DNA of 64,000 bases from Halomonas sp. HL-93 (GTDB taxonomy: Bacteria > Pseudomonadota > Gammaproteobacteria > Pseudomonadales > Halomonadaceae), in assembly GCF_900086985.1 (NCBI RefSeq), contig NZ_LT593974.1, forward strand, positions 124,001 to 188,000. The letters run 5' to 3'. Position numbers and translations under genes: made by a program. Positions within the stretch are counted from its first letter, which is position 1. Each line of letters opens with the position of its first letter. The notes under the pieces were generated by a model, which was not told where the DNA came from, ran no database searches, and saw only the letters and a list, made by a program, of their open reading frames with translations. Below are positions 29,160 through 38,682 of this stretch, piece by piece.

Positions 29160-30653
29160 TTAGTCGAATTTAATGCCTTGGGCTAATGGGAGCTCACGGG
29201 AGTAGTTCACGGTGTTGGTTTGGCGACGCATATAGCTTTTCCAGACGTCAGACCCTGACTCACGACCGCCACCGGTCTCTTTCTCGCCGCCAAAGGCGCC
29301 GCCAATTTCCGCGCCGCTGGGGCCGATGTTGACGTTAGCGATGCCGCAGTCACTACCGACGGCGGAGACGAAGGTTTCAGCCTCACGCACATCGGTCGTA
29401 AAGATGCAGGAGGATAGCCCCTGGGGAACGTCATTATTGGTGGCAATGGCCTCATCCAGATCTTGATAGGTGAGTACATAGAGAATGGGCGCAAAGGTTT
29501 CGTGCTTGACCAGCGAATTTTGCTCGCTTACCTCAACAATGGCGGGTTCCACGTAGTAGCCATCATCGCTACTGGCAACGTCGACACGGTCTCCACCGAA
29601 GACATTCGCACCCTGCTCACGCGCTTTGGCCAGTACGCTCTGCATGGCGTCGAAGGCCTGGTGATCGATCAAGGGGCCTACCAGATTGCCTTCCAGTGGG
29701 TTGCCGATGCTCACCCCTTGATAAGCCTTTTTCAGCCGCGCCAACACGTCATCCTTGATGGACTCATGAACGATCAGGCGACGAAGCGTGGTGCAGCGCT
29801 GGCCTGCCGTACCGACCGCGGAGAAGAGAATGGCGCGCGTCGCCATGTCCAGATCGGCACTCGGTGCCAAAATCATCGCATTGTTGCCGCCCAGCTCGAG
29901 AATGCTACGGCCAAAGCGCGCCGCCACTTTGGGGCCGACTTCGCGACCCATACGGGTGCTGCCAGTGGCACTGATAAGCGCTACGCGTGAGTCATCCACT
30001 AGCTGCTCGCCTGCTGCCCGTTCGCCAATAATCACCTGGCTCAAATGCTTGGGCGCTTCATCACCGAACGCCTCTATCGCGCGATCCAATAACGCTTGGC
30101 AGGCGAGTGCGGTTAACGGGGTTTTTTCAGAAGGCTTCCATAGCAGGCTATTGCCACATACCAGTGCCAGTGCTGAATTCCATGCCCAGGGAGCAACAGG
30201 GAAGTTGAACGCGGTAATCAGGCCAATCGGGCCTAGTGGGTGCCAGCTCTCACGCATATGGTGGCCGGGGCGCTCGGAAGCAATGGTCAGGCCAAACAAC
30301 TGGCGAGATTGGCCAACGGCGAGATCGCAAATATCGATCATTTCCTGAACTTCGCCCAGACCTTCAGGAAGGATCTTGCCGCACTCCCAGGTGACCAGCT
30401 CACCCAATGATTGTTTATGTTCACGCAGCTGCTCGCCAAACAGGCGAACCAATTCACCGCGGCGGGGCGCTGGCACACACTTCCAGGCTGAAAAAGCTTT
30501 TTCTGCATTCGCGATAGCGGTATCCACTTCGCTGCTGGAGGAGGTTGTTAGACGACCAATCTCGCTGCCATCAATGGGGGTGGTGACAACAAGGTCACCG
30601 CCTTGATACTGCTCTTTTGCGACGCCCATTTTTTCCATCAGGGAATGAATCAT
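29160..30653 (-). CDS. amaB: 2-aminoadipate 6-semialdehyde dehydrogenase AmaB (ALDH7)
   Basis: The product is 497 residues. It has the ALDH fold with the ITAFNFPVAPW cofactor region, catalytic Glu253 in LELGGNNAM and Cys287 in GTAGQRCTTLRR. The ALDH7 signature FGGEKETGGGRESGSD is clear. AmaB oxidises 2-aminoadipate semialdehyde (from piperideine-6-carboxylate) to 2-aminoadipate using NAD+. It is the first gene of its operon and diverges from a LysR gene 123 bp away, which is the likely regulator. Confidence 0.93.
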   Translation of the reverse strand: MIHSLMEKMGVAKEQYQGGDLVVTTPIDGSEIGRLTTSSSSEVDTAIANAEKAFSAWKCVPAPRRGELVRLFGEQLREHKQSLGELVTWECGKILPEGLGEVQEMIDICDLAVGQSRQLFGLTIASERPGHHMRESWHPLGPIGLITAFNFPVAPWAWNSALALVCGNSLLWKPSEKTPLTALACQALLDRAIEAFGDEAPKHLSQVIIGERAAGEQLVDDSRVALISATGSTRMGREVGPKVAARFGRSILELGGNNAMILAPSADLDMATRAILFSAVGTAGQRCTTLRRLIVHESIKDDVLARLKKAYQGVSIGNPLEGNLVGPLIDHQAFDAMQSVLAKAREQGANVFGGDRVDVASSDDGYYVEPAIVEVSEQNSLVKHETFAPILYVLTYQDLDEAIATNNDVPQGLSSCIFTTDVREAETFVSAVGSDCGIANVNIGPSGAEIGGAFGGEKETGGGRESGSDVWKSYMRRQTNTVNYSRELPLAQGIKFD

Positions 30654-30776
30654 TGCTTCACCAAATGTTGAGTTGTGAGTAAATTGGTTACGGGGCCAGT
30701 ATTGCTAGGGTATTGGTGAGCCATCAAACGATGTTTATGAAAAACGTCATTCCTTTATTTCATGAGGTGGGTTGTG

Positions 30777-31661
30777 ATGCGACGTCGACATTTGCCTTCA
30801 TTAAGCGGCTTGCACTGTTTTGAAGCAGCGGCACGTCATCTCAGTTTCACCCGTGCAGCGGATGAGCTAAGCCTGACTCAGAGCGCCGTGAGCAAGCAGG
30901 TCTCTCATCTGGAAGCGACGCTGCAACATCCGCTATTCAGGCGGGTAAGAAAGCGGTTGCATCTAACGCCAGAAGGGGCGGTTTACTTGAGTGAAGCGCG
31001 CAAAATCTTGGCCCAAGTGGAGATGTCGACGCGCTATATGCAGTCCTATGGCGTGGAGTCCGATGTATTGAATGTTGCCACCTTGCCCACTTTTGGTGCG
31101 CGTTGGCTCATCCCTCGATTGAACGGATTTCGTTTTAAACACCCAAGCATTAACCTCAACATTTCGAATCGGGCCGAACCTTTTGATATGCAAAAGGAGC
31201 GTATTGAGATCGCGTTCTTTTTTGGCCATGGGGTATGGCCGCGTGCCGAATGTATTAAGTTATTGGATGAGGAGGTCGTGCCTGTCTGCGCGCCTGGTGT
31301 GATGGAGCAAACGGATGTCAATGACCCGCTGGCGCTCACCAGGATGATCCTGTTGCAGGTATCGACGCGCCCGGAAGCCTGGCACGACTGGTTTGAAGCC
31401 CAGGACCTGTATACCGAGCACAGCTACCACGGGCCAAGGTTTGATACCTTTTATATGGCACTAAGAGCGGCGCGAGCAGGGTGTGGTGTTGCGTTAGTGC
31501 CGAGATTCCTTGCTCAAGAAGAGCTTGATGAGGGGAAACTGGTCATTCCCTGGCCGTTCTCACTCAACAGCCAGGATGCTTACTATATGGCCTACCCAGA
31601 ACACATGGCGGATCTGCATAAGGTCAAATCATTTACTGAATGGATTAAAGCACGACTTTAA
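30777..31661 (+). CDS. LysR-family regulator, divergent from amaB
   Basis: The product is 294 residues from the ATG at 30777 (GAGGTGGG upstream); an earlier ATG at 30762 has no ribosome site. The winged helix is of the GcvA type (LSGLHCFEAAARHLSFTRAA, LTQSAVSKQVSHLE), followed by the periplasmic-binding-like effector domain. LysR genes divergent from their targets usually control them. A LysR gene also lies beside amaAB and hglS in Pseudomonas putida, so pipecolate or aminoadipate is a plausible inducer. It may also act on the aminotransferase-ydiJ-hglS operon. Confidence 0.88.
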   Translation: MRRRHLPSLSGLHCFEAAARHLSFTRAADELSLTQSAVSKQVSHLEATLQHPLFRRVRKRLHLTPEGAVYLSEARKILAQVEMSTRYMQSYGVESDVLNVATLPTFGARWLIPRLNGFRFKHPSINLNISNRAEPFDMQKERIEIAFFFGHGVWPRAECIKLLDEEVVPVCAPGVMEQTDVNDPLALTRMILLQVSTRPEAWHDWFEAQDLYTEHSYHGPRFDTFYMALRAARAGCGVALVPRFLAQEELDEGKLVIPWPFSLNSQDAYYMAYPEHMADLHKVKSFTEWIKARL

Positions 31662-31702
31662 AGTGCTGAGCCGTTTTGCTTAACCACTCAGCACTTTGGG
31701 GC

Positions 31703-33262
31703 TCACTCAATAATGCCCTGCTCCCGCGCCATGGCATAAGCCGCCTTGGGGCCGTGCCATAACGTGGGCAGCAATATCAACGACACCGGAATCGCGGTGA
31801 TCACGATAAACTGCTGAAGCGCGCTGATCTGACCGGCGCCCATGTTCAGCAACACCGCTGCCATCAACGCCATGGCGATACCCCAAAAGGCGCGCACGTA
31901 GGGGCTTGGGTCATCGTGACCGGCGCCGACCACGGCAATCGCGTAGCTCATCGAGTCACCGGTAGTGGCCACGAAGATGGTGGTCAACAGCAGGATCGCC
32001 AGCGCCATCCAGGTACCGCCGGGCAGCGCCTGGGCCACGGCCAATGTCGCCACATCAAACTGGAAATTGTTCAGCGCTTCGGTCAGTTCAATGGCGCCGT
32101 TCAGCTGATAGTAAATGCCCGAACCGCCCAGCAGGGTAAACCAAACCGAGGTGGCGATCGGCGCAATGACGGCGACGGCGATAATCATCTGGCGAATGGT
32201 ACGGCCGCGCGAAATGCGTGCCACGAAGATCGCCATCAGCGGCGCGTAGCCGATGAACCAGGCAAAGAAGAACACCGTCCACCACTGCATCCACCAGTCG
32301 GGCGCGGTGTCCGCGGTAGTGGTCGCCATGGTGAAGAATTCGCTGATGTAGGTGCCCATGCCCGCGACATAGCTGTTGGCGAGGAACAAGGTTGGGCCGA
32401 AAATAAAGATCACCGCGCCGATCGCCAGGGCGAGCAGGACGTTAAACCGGCTGAGCAACTGAATGCCTTTGTGGATGCCGCTCATGGACGACAGCACATA
32501 GATGCTGCCCAGCGCGGCAAGAATGATCAGTTGGCCGGTATAGCCTTCTGGCAAACCAAACAACTCGTGTAAACCGAAACTGACCTGGGTCGCCAGAAAA
32601 CCGATTGGCCCCACGGTGCCGGCCACCAGGGCGATCACGCAGCAGGCATCAATCACGCCACCTAGTGGCCCGCGCAATAGACGCTCGCCGAGTACCGGGT
32701 AGAGCAGCGTACGCGGCTGAAGCGGCTGACCTTTCACATAGTGCGCGTGGGCCAGCACGATCGCCGACAGCGACCCGAGCACCGCCCAGGCCAGAAAGCC
32801 CCAGTGGTTAAATGATTGGGCTAGTGCGTTGGCGACTGCTTCTGGCGTACCCGCCTCGCTGTCAAACGCGGGCGGGGTGACTACGAAATGATAGACCGGC
32901 TCGCCCGCTGCGAAAAATACCCCGCCCCCGGCCAGCAGGGTGCACAAAATAATTGATAGCCACTTGAAAGTGCTCATTTCTGGCGCATCGAGGTTGCCAA
33001 TCTTGGCGTTGGCGGCGGGGGTAAAGGCCAAGCCAATAGCAATCAAGAAGGTGGCGATCAACAGCAACTGAAAGTAGGTGCCAAACACGCGTGCCGTCCA
33101 GGCGAAGCCGGTGCTGATGCTATTGGCAACGAGGTCGACGTCGTAAAGCGACAGACCAATAAAGGCCACGATAAAACCGATGCTAAGCAGTAGCATCAAT
33201 GGGTCGCCGAGTACGCGCACGCCACTAGGGCGCGAAGGCGCGTCTTGAGTTGATTGTGTCAT
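31703..33262 (-). CDS. BCCT-family transporter
   Basis: The product is 519 residues from the ATG at 33262; a longer frame upstream lacks a ribosome site. It has twelve predicted membrane segments and the BCCT aromatic signature WWTVFFFAWFIGYAP. This family imports betaine, choline, carnitine or related quaternary amines, coupled to Na+ or H+. There is no long C-terminal osmosensing tail (it ends REQGIIE), which argues against a strongly osmo-activated BetT/BetP. The substrate is unknown. It is a single gene with no choline-oxidation genes nearby. Confidence 0.92.
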   Translation of the reverse strand: MTQSTQDAPSRPSGVRVLGDPLMLLLSIGFIVAFIGLSLYDVDLVANSISTGFAWTARVFGTYFQLLLIATFLIAIGLAFTPAANAKIGNLDAPEMSTFKWLSIILCTLLAGGGVFFAAGEPVYHFVVTPPAFDSEAGTPEAVANALAQSFNHWGFLAWAVLGSLSAIVLAHAHYVKGQPLQPRTLLYPVLGERLLRGPLGGVIDACCVIALVAGTVGPIGFLATQVSFGLHELFGLPEGYTGQLIILAALGSIYVLSSMSGIHKGIQLLSRFNVLLALAIGAVIFIFGPTLFLANSYVAGMGTYISEFFTMATTTADTAPDWWMQWWTVFFFAWFIGYAPLMAIFVARISRGRTIRQMIIAVAVIAPIATSVWFTLLGGSGIYYQLNGAIELTEALNNFQFDVATLAVAQALPGGTWMALAILLLTTIFVATTGDSMSYAIAVVGAGHDDPSPYVRAFWGIAMALMAAVLLNMGAGQISALQQFIVITAIPVSLILLPTLWHGPKAAYAMAREQGIIE

Positions 33263-33330
33263 GAGAGTCCGTTGTAGGGTTGGGCAAGGTATCTGCCAAA
33301 CGTAGCAGCTTGCCGCGTTGAAAAGTGGCG

Positions 33331-33361
33331 CAAAAAAAAGCGCCATTCAGTGAATGGCGCT
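33331..33361 (-). terminator. Terminator downstream of the DUF481 gene
   Basis: AGCGCCATTC-AGT-GAATGGCGCT with eight T following on the minus strand, between the DUF481 gene and the BCCT gene. Confidence 0.85.
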
Positions 33362-33507
33362 AGGACAGGAAACTTTGCGTATTGTAACGCCTTTATAGAC
33401 CAACGTCTAACGTCTGTTGCTGCATTTTGGTGCGCCCGCTAGTGAGGTTGGCCGGTGAAAGCACACGCCCTCAGCTCTGACAGAAGGCGTTAACCGTTAA
33501 TTGGTTG

Positions 33508-34260
33508 CTACCAGTTGTAAAGCAGCGACGCGCTAGTAGTGGTGTCGCTGCGTTTATCGGCTTCTTCCGGAGGCTCAGAGTTGTGTTTGATCTCGTGGGA
33601 GAGCCGCAGCGAGAGCTTGGAGTTCAGCCTAGCGGTCAAGGCGGTAAGCGAGCGCGTGGTGACGTTTTTGCGCGTATATTCCAGCGACATTTCTTGACTG
33701 ATATCGGCGTAGTCGGCAAATGACCAGCGATAATCGACCGCCGAATAGGCAACCCCAAACCGTTCGTTGCCATGCCCACGAAGCCGGTCATGGCGATAGC
33801 CAGGCCCCGCCTCCAGTGACAGTTTGTGAGTGTCATTATCCAACAGTTGCCGACCGTAACCGCCAATGGCGCTTAGCTGCTGGTCGTAACCTGCAAAGCG
33901 GTCTTTTTCCCAGCGGGCAAAGCCAAACAGGTAGTGCGGACCATTAAGGTCATAGCGTTCGCGGCCCGCCAGCAGGTACTGCTCGGCACTGGTTTCATCC
34001 TCTCTGCGCACGTGGCGCACCTCGCCGCGCAGCGAGTGGGTCAAATTGCCCGTTAGCCACTGTAAGCGAGTTTTCCCGATCAGCGTTTCACTGTTGGTGT
34101 TACCCGCCAGACGGTTATAGCCCAATTCGGTGTCGCCGCTAAAGATGGGGGCATCCTCCGGCGGAGGAGAGGGGGCATAAAACGGGCTTGCCGTCGCCGA
34201 GTTTGCCAATAGGCAAGCCACCACCAGAATGCATAATGGGCTCCAGCCCTTTAACAACAT
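33508..34260 (-). CDS. DUF481-family outer-membrane protein
   Basis: The product is 250 residues from the ATG at 34260, with AAGGAG 6 nt upstream. A Sec signal peptide (VVACLLANSATAS) precedes a short Pro-rich stretch. Alternating beta strands follow (GDTELGYNRLAGNTNSETL, SLEAGPGYRHDRL), and the protein ends on Trp (LLYNW), as outer-membrane barrels do. DUF481 (YdiY-like) proteins are salt- or stress-associated barrels of unknown function. It stands alone, between a terminator and the divergent histidine-kinase gene. Confidence 0.85.
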   Translation of the reverse strand: MLLKGWSPLCILVVACLLANSATASPFYAPSPPPEDAPIFSGDTELGYNRLAGNTNSETLIGKTRLQWLTGNLTHSLRGEVRHVRREDETSAEQYLLAGRERYDLNGPHYLFGFARWEKDRFAGYDQQLSAIGGYGRQLLDNDTHKLSLEAGPGYRHDRLRGHGNERFGVAYSAVDYRWSFADYADISQEMSLEYTRKNVTTRSLTALTARLNSKLSLRLSHEIKHNSEPPEEADKRSDTTTSASLLYNW

Positions 34261-34377
34261 GACGTTCTCCTTGGCATGACGCTCTTCCAGGTCTGAGCGA
34301 GGCACTTTAAGGGTTAATGTGTAGCGAGTTAAGTAGTTAGCGGCGAAGTTTACCCCCCTACGAGTGCGCGTGCCATA

Positions 34378-36102
34378 ATGAGGCGGTTACCGCTTGTGAG
34401 TGCCGTTATGTCTGCCCCCCGCTCCAAAACCTTAGCTGAACTGCAGCGCTGGCGTCGTACCCGATCAAGGCGGCGCTGGTATAAGCGCAGCTTTCGCCTG
34501 CAGGTTATGTTACTGGTAGGGCTGCTGCTGGCGGGCATGCTGTTGGCCCAAGGCACCTATCTGAATCACCGTAAAGCCGAAATTATCAGTACGCAAATGG
34601 GCGAACGGGCCTTGGCGGTGGCCAAGACGGTGGCTGCGATGCCCGAGTTGATCGAAGCCTTTGACGATGAGAATCCCTCAAGCGTCATACAGCCGCTGGC
34701 CGAGCGCGTGCGGCGTGAAACCAGTGCGCGATATGTCGTGGTAGGCAATACCCAGAGCGTGCGTTATTCCCATCCCGTTGCTGAGCGCATCGGCTTAACC
34801 ATGGTGGGCGGTGATAATGCACCAGCGCTTGAGGATGGCGAATCCTATGTGTCTGAAGCGACCGGCACACTGGGCACCGCCATGCGCGGCAAAACCCCGG
34901 TGCGCGATGAGGAGGGGAATATCATCGGCATTGTCTCGGTCGGATTTATGCTTGACCGCGTCGAGATGGATGTTGCCCGTTATACCAGCCTCGGCTGGGG
35001 GCTAGTAGCGCTAATGATTGTGCTGGGGTTTGCCGGTGCCTATTGGCTCTCCCAGCATCTAAAACGTGTCATTTTGGGGCTGGAGCCCTATGAAATTGCC
35101 CGACTGGCGATGGAAAAAGAAGCTATCTTGCAATCGATTCACGAAGGTATTTTGGCGGTGAATCGTGAAGGTCAAATTACCCTGGTTAACCAGCAGGCGC
35201 GACGCTTTCTCAATTTGACCGATGAGTATGTGTTGCTAGGCCAGCCCATCCGCGAAGTGGTACCCAACTCGCGGTTACTGGAGGTTTTGAGGCACGGTGA
35301 GCAAGAGTTCGACCAACAAATGTGGCTGGGGGATCATCCCGTGGTGGTGAATCGCGTGCCGATTCTGCACGAGGGGGAAATCGAAGGCGCCGTGGCGACC
35401 TTCCGCAGCCGCCGCGAGATCGTCGACCTTTCCCAGGCGCTGACCCAGGCTAGTCGTGATGTGGACATGCTGCGCGCCCAGGCCCACGAGTTCTCCAACA
35501 AGCTTTACACTATTTCAGGGTTGTTGCAGCTCAAACGCATCGATGAAGCTCTGGCGCTCATCCACCAGGAAACAGAGCGCGCCCAGGCGCAAATGAGCTT
35601 TTTGATGCGTAACGTCGCGGATACCGTTTTGAGCGGCACCCTGATGGGCAAATTGACCCGTGCCCGCGAACTGGGAGTAACGCTTGAGATTGACGAGCAA
35701 AGCTCGCTTAGCAGCCCGCTAACCCCGACCGGTCAAGAGGTGGTGATGAGCGTGGTCGGCAACCTGCTGGACAACGCTTGCCACGCGGCTTTACACGGCC
35801 CGAACGAGCCCCCCCGGGTGCGGCTATTCTTCACTGATTTAGGTGAGCAACTGCTGATTGAAGTTGAGGATAATGGGCCGGGCGTGCCCGAGGACCACGC
35901 TGAGTCGATTTTTAGTGAAGGCTTTTCGACCAAATCCGGCCAACACCAGGGGTTGGGGCTCGCCCTGGTGGCGCGGCTGTGTCGCCAGCATGGCGGTACG
36001 GTAACACTGGAGGATGGAGAGCTCGGCGGTGCTTGTTTTATTGCGGTGTTAGACCGTACGTTGTGCGCCCCCGCGGCTTCCCCATCGCCCGTGATAAGCT
36101 AG
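34378..36102 (+). CDS. Sensor histidine kinase, CitA/DcuS type
   Basis: The product is up to 574 residues (another possible ATG is at 34408). A basic N-terminus leads to TM1 (LQVMLLVGLLLAGMLLAQG), a periplasmic single Cache/PAS sensor of about 135 residues (GMLLAQGTY to GFMLDRVEMD), and TM2. A cytoplasmic PAS follows, then an SpoB-type phosphoacceptor His370 in AHEFSNKLYTISGLLQL. The HATPase has NLLDNACHAA, DNGPGVPE and GLGLALVARL. Such kinases sense di- or tricarboxylates outside the cell. The next genes, a response regulator and tctCBA, make citrate or a similar carboxylate the likely signal. Confidence 0.9.
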   Translation: MRRLPLVSAVMSAPRSKTLAELQRWRRTRSRRRWYKRSFRLQVMLLVGLLLAGMLLAQGTYLNHRKAEIISTQMGERALAVAKTVAAMPELIEAFDDENPSSVIQPLAERVRRETSARYVVVGNTQSVRYSHPVAERIGLTMVGGDNAPALEDGESYVSEATGTLGTAMRGKTPVRDEEGNIIGIVSVGFMLDRVEMDVARYTSLGWGLVALMIVLGFAGAYWLSQHLKRVILGLEPYEIARLAMEKEAILQSIHEGILAVNREGQITLVNQQARRFLNLTDEYVLLGQPIREVVPNSRLLEVLRHGEQEFDQQMWLGDHPVVVNRVPILHEGEIEGAVATFRSRREIVDLSQALTQASRDVDMLRAQAHEFSNKLYTISGLLQLKRIDEALALIHQETERAQAQMSFLMRNVADTVLSGTLMGKLTRARELGVTLEIDEQSSLSSPLTPTGQEVVMSVVGNLLDNACHAALHGPNEPPRVRLFFTDLGEQLLIEVEDNGPGVPEDHAESIFSEGFSTKSGQHQGLGLALVARLCRQHGGTVTLEDGELGGACFIAVLDRTLCAPAASPSPVIS

Positions 36103-36165
36103 CTAGGCTTTGATTTACTTAGCCCACGTATATTAACAATCAATCACCGCGGCAAGAGGGACGTT

Positions 36166-36897
36166 ATGTCGGCGACAGGCTACGGTATTTTGGTGGTGGA
36201 AGACGATTTCCGCATTGCCGATATTCATCGCGCGTTTATCGAGCAGAGCGAGGGATTCTACGTCGTAGGGATGGCGCGCAACGGCGCCGAAGCAAACGCC
36301 TTAATGGTCGAGCACGGCCAGCACGTGCAGCTGATTCTGCTGGATGCCTACCTGCCTGACGTTGAAGGCCTTTCGCTATTATGGTCGTTACGCCGTGCGT
36401 ATGTGCATGTGGATATCGTCATGGTCACCGCCGCCCGAGAAGTAGACACCATTAGTGAGGCGCTGCGCGGCGGCGTGTTTGATTATCTTATCAAGCCGAT
36501 TGAAGCGAGCCGTATGACGCAAATGCTGGCGCGTTTTCGCCGCGAGCGCGAAGCACTGGCCTGCCGCGCCGAGATGAATCAGGCCGAGCTTGACCAGGTT
36601 CTGGCCCGGGCCCAGCCAGCGGAAACCAGCACCGCCAGCGGGCGTAGTTTGCCAAAAGGCATCGACCCGCTGACCCTGCAACGGGTGGTCGAGGCATTGG
36701 GCAGTGGCGATGACCCACAAACTGCCATGCAGGTCGCTCGTATGCTGGGGGCAAGCCGCTCCACCGCACGGCGGTATTTGGAATTTTTAGTCGCCGAGCA
36801 AGCGGTTAGCGCAGAGTTGGGATACGGCGATGTGGGCCGGCCCGAGCGCCGTTATCGATTGCTTAACGATACATGGAGTTGGCAAACACCGCTGTGA
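36166..36897 (+). CDS. Response regulator, CitB/DcuR type
   Basis: The product is 243 residues. The receiver domain has VVEDD, the phosphoacceptor Asp60 in LLDAYLPD and the Lys in YLIKPIEAS. The C-terminal part is a helix-turn-helix (MLGASRSTARRYLEFL) typical of DcuR/CitB regulators. It is the partner of the kinase 63 bp upstream. Given the direct order kinase, regulator, tctC, it most likely activates tctCBA. The 158-bp gap before tctC would hold its site. Confidence 0.9.
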   Translation: MSATGYGILVVEDDFRIADIHRAFIEQSEGFYVVGMARNGAEANALMVEHGQHVQLILLDAYLPDVEGLSLLWSLRRAYVHVDIVMVTAAREVDTISEALRGGVFDYLIKPIEASRMTQMLARFRREREALACRAEMNQAELDQVLARAQPAETSTASGRSLPKGIDPLTLQRVVEALGSGDDPQTAMQVARMLGASRSTARRYLEFLVAEQAVSAELGYGDVGRPERRYRLLNDTWSWQTPL

Positions 36898-37055
36898 TCA
36901 AAATGAACAAAATGCACACAAAGAACTTTTTGTCGTTTATGTTCAGAAACTTGTTGGCAGGGGAGGGTTCTTTTAACGTTCGCGGCGTACACCACACAAC
37001 AACATCAATTACATCAATACCTACACAACAACATTGATAAGTGGAGAACGTCATC

Positions 37056-38054
37056 ATGCCCTTGCTTTCTATCAAGCGCCTTAGCGTCATTGCTTTGCCA
37101 TTCGCCGCGCTCAGCGCTATTGCTGGCCATGTCCAGGCCCAAGAGTGGACGCCCGATGGTTCAGTCGAGTTCGTCGCCCCTGCTAACCCTGGTGGCGGTT
37201 GGGACACGCTTGTGCGCACCATGTCGCGAGTGATTCAGCAAGAAGAACTCTCCGACGAGCGCTTTGCCGCTATCAACGTACCCGGTGGTGGCGGTGCCGT
37301 TGCCTGGGCGCAGGTCGCCCGCGACGAAGGCAACCCCCAGAAGCTGTTTGCCACCAGCCCACCGATGATTTTGGTGCCGCTGGCAGAAGCCTCGCGCCAT
37401 GACCACACCGACTTCACGCCCATCGCACGGATCAATACCGACTATTCCATCGTACTGGTAGACGCGGATTCCGACTATGAAACGCTGGAAGACCTGCTCA
37501 CCGCGCTGGAAGAAGACCCCAACCTGAGTGTGGGTGGCGGCAGTGCGCCAGGCTCGATGGACCATATCTCGATTGCCGGGTTGGCCTCGGCGGCGGGTCT
37601 TGATGCGGCTTCCGTCAACTACGTTCCCTTCTCGGGCGGCGGCGATGCCATGACGAACCTCATGGGTGGGCATATTGAAGCGGTGATCGGCGGCGCCGGT
37701 GAAGCCGTGGGCCAGCTTGGCGACGATAGCGAGCTACGCGCCCTTGGGGTCTCTTCCGAAGAGCGTCTAGGCGGTGCGTTGAGCGATGTGCCGACCTATC
37801 AGGAGCAAGGCTACGACTACACCTTCGATATCTGGCGCGGTGTGATGGGTGCACCCGACATGCCCGAAGAAGCGGTGGCCTATTATGAAGACCTGTTCAC
37901 CGAGATGATGGAAACCGACAGCTGGCGCGAAGCGAGTGACCAGTTGGGCTGGATTGACTCCTACCAGGATAGCGAAACCTTCGGTAATTTCCTGGATGAG
38001 CAGCAAGCCGAGTTCAAGGATGTGCTGAGTGAACTGGGTTTGCTGAGCGAATAA
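37056..38054 (+). CDS. tctC: Tripartite tricarboxylate transporter substrate-binding protein
   Basis: The product is 332 residues from the ATG at 37056, with GTGGAG upstream. A signal peptide ends at GHVQAQ. Family marks are EFVAPANPGGGWDTL, VPGGGGAVAW and GGGSAPGSMDHIS. It is a periplasmic high-affinity binding protein for carboxylates (citrate in the type member). It leads a tctC-B-A operon and is followed by a GC-rich stem-loop that could keep its mRNA more abundant than that of the membrane parts. The actual ligand is unknown. Confidence 0.92.
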   Translation: MPLLSIKRLSVIALPFAALSAIAGHVQAQEWTPDGSVEFVAPANPGGGWDTLVRTMSRVIQQEELSDERFAAINVPGGGGAVAWAQVARDEGNPQKLFATSPPMILVPLAEASRHDHTDFTPIARINTDYSIVLVDADSDYETLEDLLTALEEDPNLSVGGGSAPGSMDHISIAGLASAAGLDAASVNYVPFSGGGDAMTNLMGGHIEAVIGGAGEAVGQLGDDSELRALGVSSEERLGGALSDVPTYQEQGYDYTFDIWRGVMGAPDMPEEAVAYYEDLFTEMMETDSWREASDQLGWIDSYQDSETFGNFLDEQQAEFKDVLSELGLLSE

Positions 38055-38077
38055 TCCCCATGTCTTGACGTGTACTT

Positions 38078-38101
38078 GCCCAGGGCCCTAGCGCCCTGGG
38101 C
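38078..38101 (+). promoter_or_regulatory. GC-rich stem-loop between tctC and tctB
   Basis: GCCCAGGGC / GCCCTGGGC with a 6-base loop and no T-run. It is placed where an mRNA-stabilising or partial terminator hairpin would raise binding-protein levels. Confidence 0.5.
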
Positions 38102-38150
38102 GGATACGCTATAACCGCGAGGGGTGTCCTACTCCTTCGGAGAGATTTCC

Positions 38151-38633
38151 ATGACGCGATTGAATACCAACCAATGGCTGGCCGTAGTGCTGCTGGCTTT
38201 CTCAGTGCTATATCTTGCCCTAGCCTGGCAGGTGCCGGCATTCCCAATGCCACGGCCGGTCGATTCTGACCTATTCCCGAAAGTGCTGGGCAGCTTGCTT
38301 GCGCTACTCTCGGTCTGCCTATTCTTTGAAAAGCCTGCGGCGCAGGAAGAGGATGATGAGCCGGAAGACACCACCCAGCATGGTCCGTTCTGGCTCTCTC
38401 CCTGGGGGCGGGTGATCGTGACCTCAGTAGCCATTGCTGTCTATGCTGCCTTGCTGGTGCCGCTGGGGTTTGTGCTGGCCTCCGGACTGCTCTCTGTGGG
38501 CTTAACACATTATTACGGCTATCGTCGCCACAGTATTAATATCGCCTGTTCACTGAGTGTTGTGCTGGGTCTTTACCTAGTCATGACGAAAGTGATGGAC
38601 GTCTATTTGCCGACCGGTGTGCTGCCGTTTTAA
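38151..38633 (+). CDS. tctB: Tripartite tricarboxylate transporter small membrane subunit
   Basis: The product is 160 residues from the ATG at 38151, with GGAGAG upstream. Four hydrophobic segments are separated by an acidic loop (QEEDDEPEDTTQ). VDSDLFPKVLG near the start is typical of TctB. It is the small integral subunit that pairs with TctA. Its sequence is poorly conserved, so the call rests on size, topology and position between tctC and tctA. Confidence 0.88.
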   Translation: MTRLNTNQWLAVVLLAFSVLYLALAWQVPAFPMPRPVDSDLFPKVLGSLLALLSVCLFFEKPAAQEEDDEPEDTTQHGPFWLSPWGRVIVTSVAIAVYAALLVPLGFVLASGLLSVGLTHYYGYRRHSINIACSLSVVLGLYLVMTKVMDVYLPTGVLPF

Positions 38634-38682
38634 CTGAGCCGTTTGAGTCGACTCGCATGGTGGGTCGTCGGGAGTAAATCCT

